Source: Candidatus Poribacteria bacterium (GTDB lineage: Bacteria > Poribacteria > WGA-4E > PCPOR2b). Taken from it: a DNA stretch of 64,000 bases. A program made the position numbers and the translations under genes. Shown here piece by piece: positions 61,822 through 64,000 of this stretch. The notes under the pieces were generated by a model, which saw only the letters and a list, made by a program, of their open reading frames with translations, ran no database searches and was not told the DNA's origin. The stretch covers positions 18,713-82,712 of the forward strand of contig JAJECO010000063.1 of the NCBI GenBank assembly GCA_022822005.1, read 5' to 3'. Every line of letters begins with the position of its first letter. Position 1 is the stretch's first letter.

Positions 61822-62721
61822 GTGGCATCAAGGCAAATTAATCTTTTTGACCGCGTCATGAAAATCTTGGGAAGACATTACGCCGAATCGTTTCTGAAAC
61901 TCGCTTTTCCCGATACCACGTTCCAACTGGTCGGGACACTGGAAAATGTCGAAATTACCCTGCCAGATCGACGCGCTGACTTTCTTCACAGAATTCAGAT
62001 TGAAGGTGAGGAGTATTTACTGCACTTTGAGTTTCAACTTCAACATAGGGCTGATTATCCCCGCAATGTGTTCACTTTCTCTGGCGGACTGACGGACCAG
62101 CATCAGAAGCCGACAATCACTATCGTTTTGTATCTAGAACGGCGGGAATCGGATCCGCCTAGTGAATATGTCGTTCAGATCGGAGAATGGGTCATCCACC
62201 GGTTCACCTATCCGATCATAAAGCTGTGGGATTATACAGACCGTATTCGTTCTGGAGAGTTGAGAGAGTTTGCTCCGTTGCTGATTATGTTGGAACGGGA
62301 GAAGACGGAGGCGGTGCTGCATCAAGAAAAAGAACTCATTTTGCAGGAAACCCATCCGCAGAAACGAGCGGATTCATTGGCAACAGCGGTGATGATTGCG
62401 TCCCGCTATTTTGAACTTGATTGGTTATGGGAATTTTTTGGAGAGGAGGTGGAACAGATGCGCGAATCGGGTTTTATCACTGACTGGATTGAGGAGGGGA
62501 TCCAGCAAGGATTGGAACAAGGACGTCAACAAGAACGTCAACAAGGAAAACGGTTGCTCCTAATCCAGCAACTCGCTACCAAATTTGGGGCACTGCCTGA
62601 ATCCGTAACAGAACAAATTCAGAGGGTGACCGTGGATGAAGAACTGGATCAGCTAGGGATTCGTCTCTTGACAGCAAACAGTCTCGAAGAGATGGGGTTG
62701 AATGGCGGACAATCTCGCTGA
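61822..62721 (+). CDS. Rpn-family recombination-promoting nuclease/putative transposase
   Basis: A 299-residue PD-(D/E)XK protein. The nuclease motif is RADFLHRI then LLHFEFQLQHR (D at residue 52 and ExQ near residue 73). The C-terminal half holds a glutamine-rich charged repeat (QQGLEQGRQQERQQGKR) and a DUF4351-like end (LLLIQQLATKFGALPESV). The start is GTG at 61822 with GAGGAG upstream. Rpn proteins are RecA-independent recombination nucleases; this copy looks intact, whereas that at 38043-38300 is only a tail. Confidence 0.84.
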   Translation: MASRQINLFDRVMKILGRHYAESFLKLAFPDTTFQLVGTLENVEITLPDRRADFLHRIQIEGEEYLLHFEFQLQHRADYPRNVFTFSGGLTDQHQKPTITIVLYLERRESDPPSEYVVQIGEWVIHRFTYPIIKLWDYTDRIRSGELREFAPLLIMLEREKTEAVLHQEKELILQETHPQKRADSLATAVMIASRYFELDWLWEFFGEEVEQMRESGFITDWIEEGIQQGLEQGRQQERQQGKRLLLIQQLATKFGALPESVTEQIQRVTVDEELDQLGIRLLTANSLEEMGLNGGQSR

Positions 62722-62880
62722 GGGGAAAGGAACTGATACACTAATCCGGTTTTATCATTGATTGAATCGAAATCTTCAGAAGGTTTTGCATAAGGTCATA
62801 ATTCCCCCCTTTGTGCCCTATCAATATATTCATGTGTACGGATTGCTAGGACGACAAATAGACACTAGGAGAACTCGACG

Positions 62881-63708
62881 ATGCCCATTATGGATGCGCT
62901 GCCGGATATGAAGCGAGAACTCAAATTCTTTCCGGCCAAGAATGAAAATCCGAAAAAACTGACAGCAGATCAGATTCGTCAGTTTAATGAAAAAGGCTAC
63001 ATCTTTCCATTGGATGTCTTTACAGCGGCAGAGGTGGAGACGAACCGAGCGTATTTCGATCGGATTATGGAGATGGCGAAGGAGGCCGGCTTGAACAGTT
63101 ATTCAATTAACGGTTGGCATCCCACCTGCCGGGGGATTTATGATCTCGCGTTAGAAGACCGCATCCTCGATTATGTGCAGGACCTGCTCGGCGAAAATCT
63201 AATCTGCACGATGACCCACTATTTCTGTAAGGAGCCGGGCGATACGAAACAGGTTACTTGGCATCAAGACGCCTCGTATTGGCCCCTGACCCCCAGCAAA
63301 GTGGTTACGGTCTGGTTGGCGATTGATGATGCAGATGAAGAAAATAGCGCAATGAAAGTTATCCCCGGATCTCATCTACAGGGACAGATACCCTTCGAGC
63401 ATAGCACGGTGGAGGAGAATAATGTCCTCGGACAATCGGTGCATCAGGCGGAGGATTACGGAGAGTGCCCTGTTGCCTTTGAGATGAAGGCTGGCCAGAT
63501 TTCGATGCACACAGATCTGTTGTTACACGGATCGGATCCTAACACCTCAAATCGGCGACGTTGTGGTCTCACCCTTCGCTATTTTCCACCAGAGGTGCGT
63601 GGCAGGGACCCGAAACAGGGTTCGGGTATCGTCTGCCGTGGAGGTGATAGCGAGAACTATTGGCAGCACATTCCGAGACCTGAAGGCGATCAGATCCGAA
63701 GAATTTAG
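62881..63708 (+). CDS. Phytanoyl-CoA dioxygenase (PhyH) family protein
   Basis: A 275-residue Fe(II)/2-oxoglutarate-dependent oxygenase. The iron ligands are in TWHQDASYW (HxD near residue 141) and in LLLHGSDPN (distal H near residue 220), and the arginine binding 2-oxoglutarate is in NRRRCGLTLRYFP near residue 230. The substrate is unknown; the family is diverse and not limited to phytanoyl-CoA. AGGAGAACTCGACG precedes the ATG. It is a single gene with a repeat hairpin just after it. The gap 62722-62880 holds nothing recognised. Confidence 0.92.
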   Translation: MPIMDALPDMKRELKFFPAKNENPKKLTADQIRQFNEKGYIFPLDVFTAAEVETNRAYFDRIMEMAKEAGLNSYSINGWHPTCRGIYDLALEDRILDYVQDLLGENLICTMTHYFCKEPGDTKQVTWHQDASYWPLTPSKVVTVWLAIDDADEENSAMKVIPGSHLQGQIPFEHSTVEENNVLGQSVHQAEDYGECPVAFEMKAGQISMHTDLLLHGSDPNTSNRRRCGLTLRYFPPEVRGRDPKQGSGIVCRGGDSENYWQHIPRPEGDQIRRI

Positions 63709-63725
63709 ACTTCGACATAGAAAGA

Positions 63726-63757
63726 GAAACCGAGTTTTTTCTTGAAAACTCGGTTTC
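63726..63757. repeat. GAAACCGAG hairpin repeat, copy 5
   Basis: Same stem and loop as copy 1, 17 bp after the PhyH stop. The following CAATTTCTTAACGTGAGCGGAGA resembles the flank of copy 1. Confidence 0.75.
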
Positions 63758-63850
63758 TGTTGCAATTTCTTAACGTGAGCGGAGACCTTTGTGGTAGATT
63801 TTAGAATGACTTAGACACTGCCAACCTACAGCTAACCCCCTAAATCTCCC

Positions 63851-64000
63851 CCCCGATAAATCTCCGATGAATCGGGACAGGCGGGACAGGCTGTGAAACA
63901 TGAAAACTATTGGCTCTTCGGTGCCTTTAGCCCCGGAGGGGCGGCATGTTTATAGAGTACAGGACAACCAAACACCCAAAGCCCCGGAGGGGCGACATGT
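63851..64000. repeat. Repeat-rich right end with CATGT-TATAG units
   Basis: CCCCGATAAATC-TCCGATGAATCGGGAC (63851-63877) matches the element at 23502-23529. Two further units follow: AGCCCCGGAGGGGCGGCATG to TATAG (63929-63955) and a second at 63980, cut by the window end. The last units share the design of those at 6357-6433. No gene is present. Confidence 0.65.

Overview
This window reads as a chromosomal segment of an uncultured, free-living or host-associated marine-type bacterium, most like Candidatus Poribacteria or a related FCB/PVC-neighbourhood lineage. That placement is an inference from gene content: phytanoyl-CoA dioxygenase, several Gfo/Idh/MocA oxidoreductases, amidohydrolases, Rpn-type nucleases, a giant Ycf48-like repeat protein, and many dispersed palindromic repeats. 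Base composition is moderate and TGA is an ordinary stop in many genes. No rRNA, tRNA or CRISPR array was recognised.

Layout. 1-1.8 kb: a P-loop kinase and a secreted metallo-beta-lactamase-fold protein, ended by a terminator shared with the next block. 1.8-15.5 kb: a minus-strand nitrogen-assimilation block, read in the order ammonium transporter, NasT (ANTAR antiterminator), fused NirBD nitrite reductase, NarK, a DmsB-DmsC fusion, assimilatory nitrate reductase and a second ammonium transporter. The leaders of nasT and nirBD carry intrinsic terminators overlapped by ANTAR-type hexaloop hairpins, so NasT probably controls its own gene and nirBD by antitermination. A sigma-54-like promoter precedes the first transporter. 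15.5-29.8 kb: accessory carbon metabolism (Gfo/Idh, amidohydrolase, a thiamine-diphosphate enzyme cluster with E1 alpha and beta, ADP-ribosylglycohydrolase, MFS transporter, threonine aldolase, enolase-superfamily enzyme, GH4 glycosidase). 30-38 kb: fused cytochrome b, a large exported protein, HflK/HflC, lipoyl synthase and a 2-hydroxyacid dehydrogenase. 38-46 kb: a second Gfo/Idh enzyme, a von Willebrand A protein, the 1345-residue Ycf48-like lipoprotein and small membrane or exported proteins.

46.2-51.8 kb is a defence-type island: a wrecked tyrosine recombinase, a PARIS-like ATPase plus DUF4435 TOPRIM pair, a broken BrnT toxin with an intact BrnA antitoxin, and an OLD-like ATPase (DUF3696 type) translationally coupled to a PIN-like nuclease. 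51.9-54.9 kb holds an alcohol dehydrogenase, a DUF59 protein and an amidohydrolase, a trio I know from the accessory part of actinobacterial propane monooxygenase clusters, here without the monooxygenase.

54.9-58.4 kb is the most interesting part: a selenium locus. A MetE-like methyltransferase has an in-frame TGA exactly where the family has its zinc-ligand cysteine (H-x-C), followed by a bacterial SECIS-like hairpin. Next come a small protein, a SelD whose true start lies upstream of a second in-frame TGA (Sec21, also with a SECIS-like hairpin), and SenB, the selenosugar synthase. Conventional gene calling would split the first gene and truncate the second. SenA was not found. The window ends with GpsA, a GlmL/MutL-type protein, an Rpn nuclease, a PhyH dioxygenase and repeat units.
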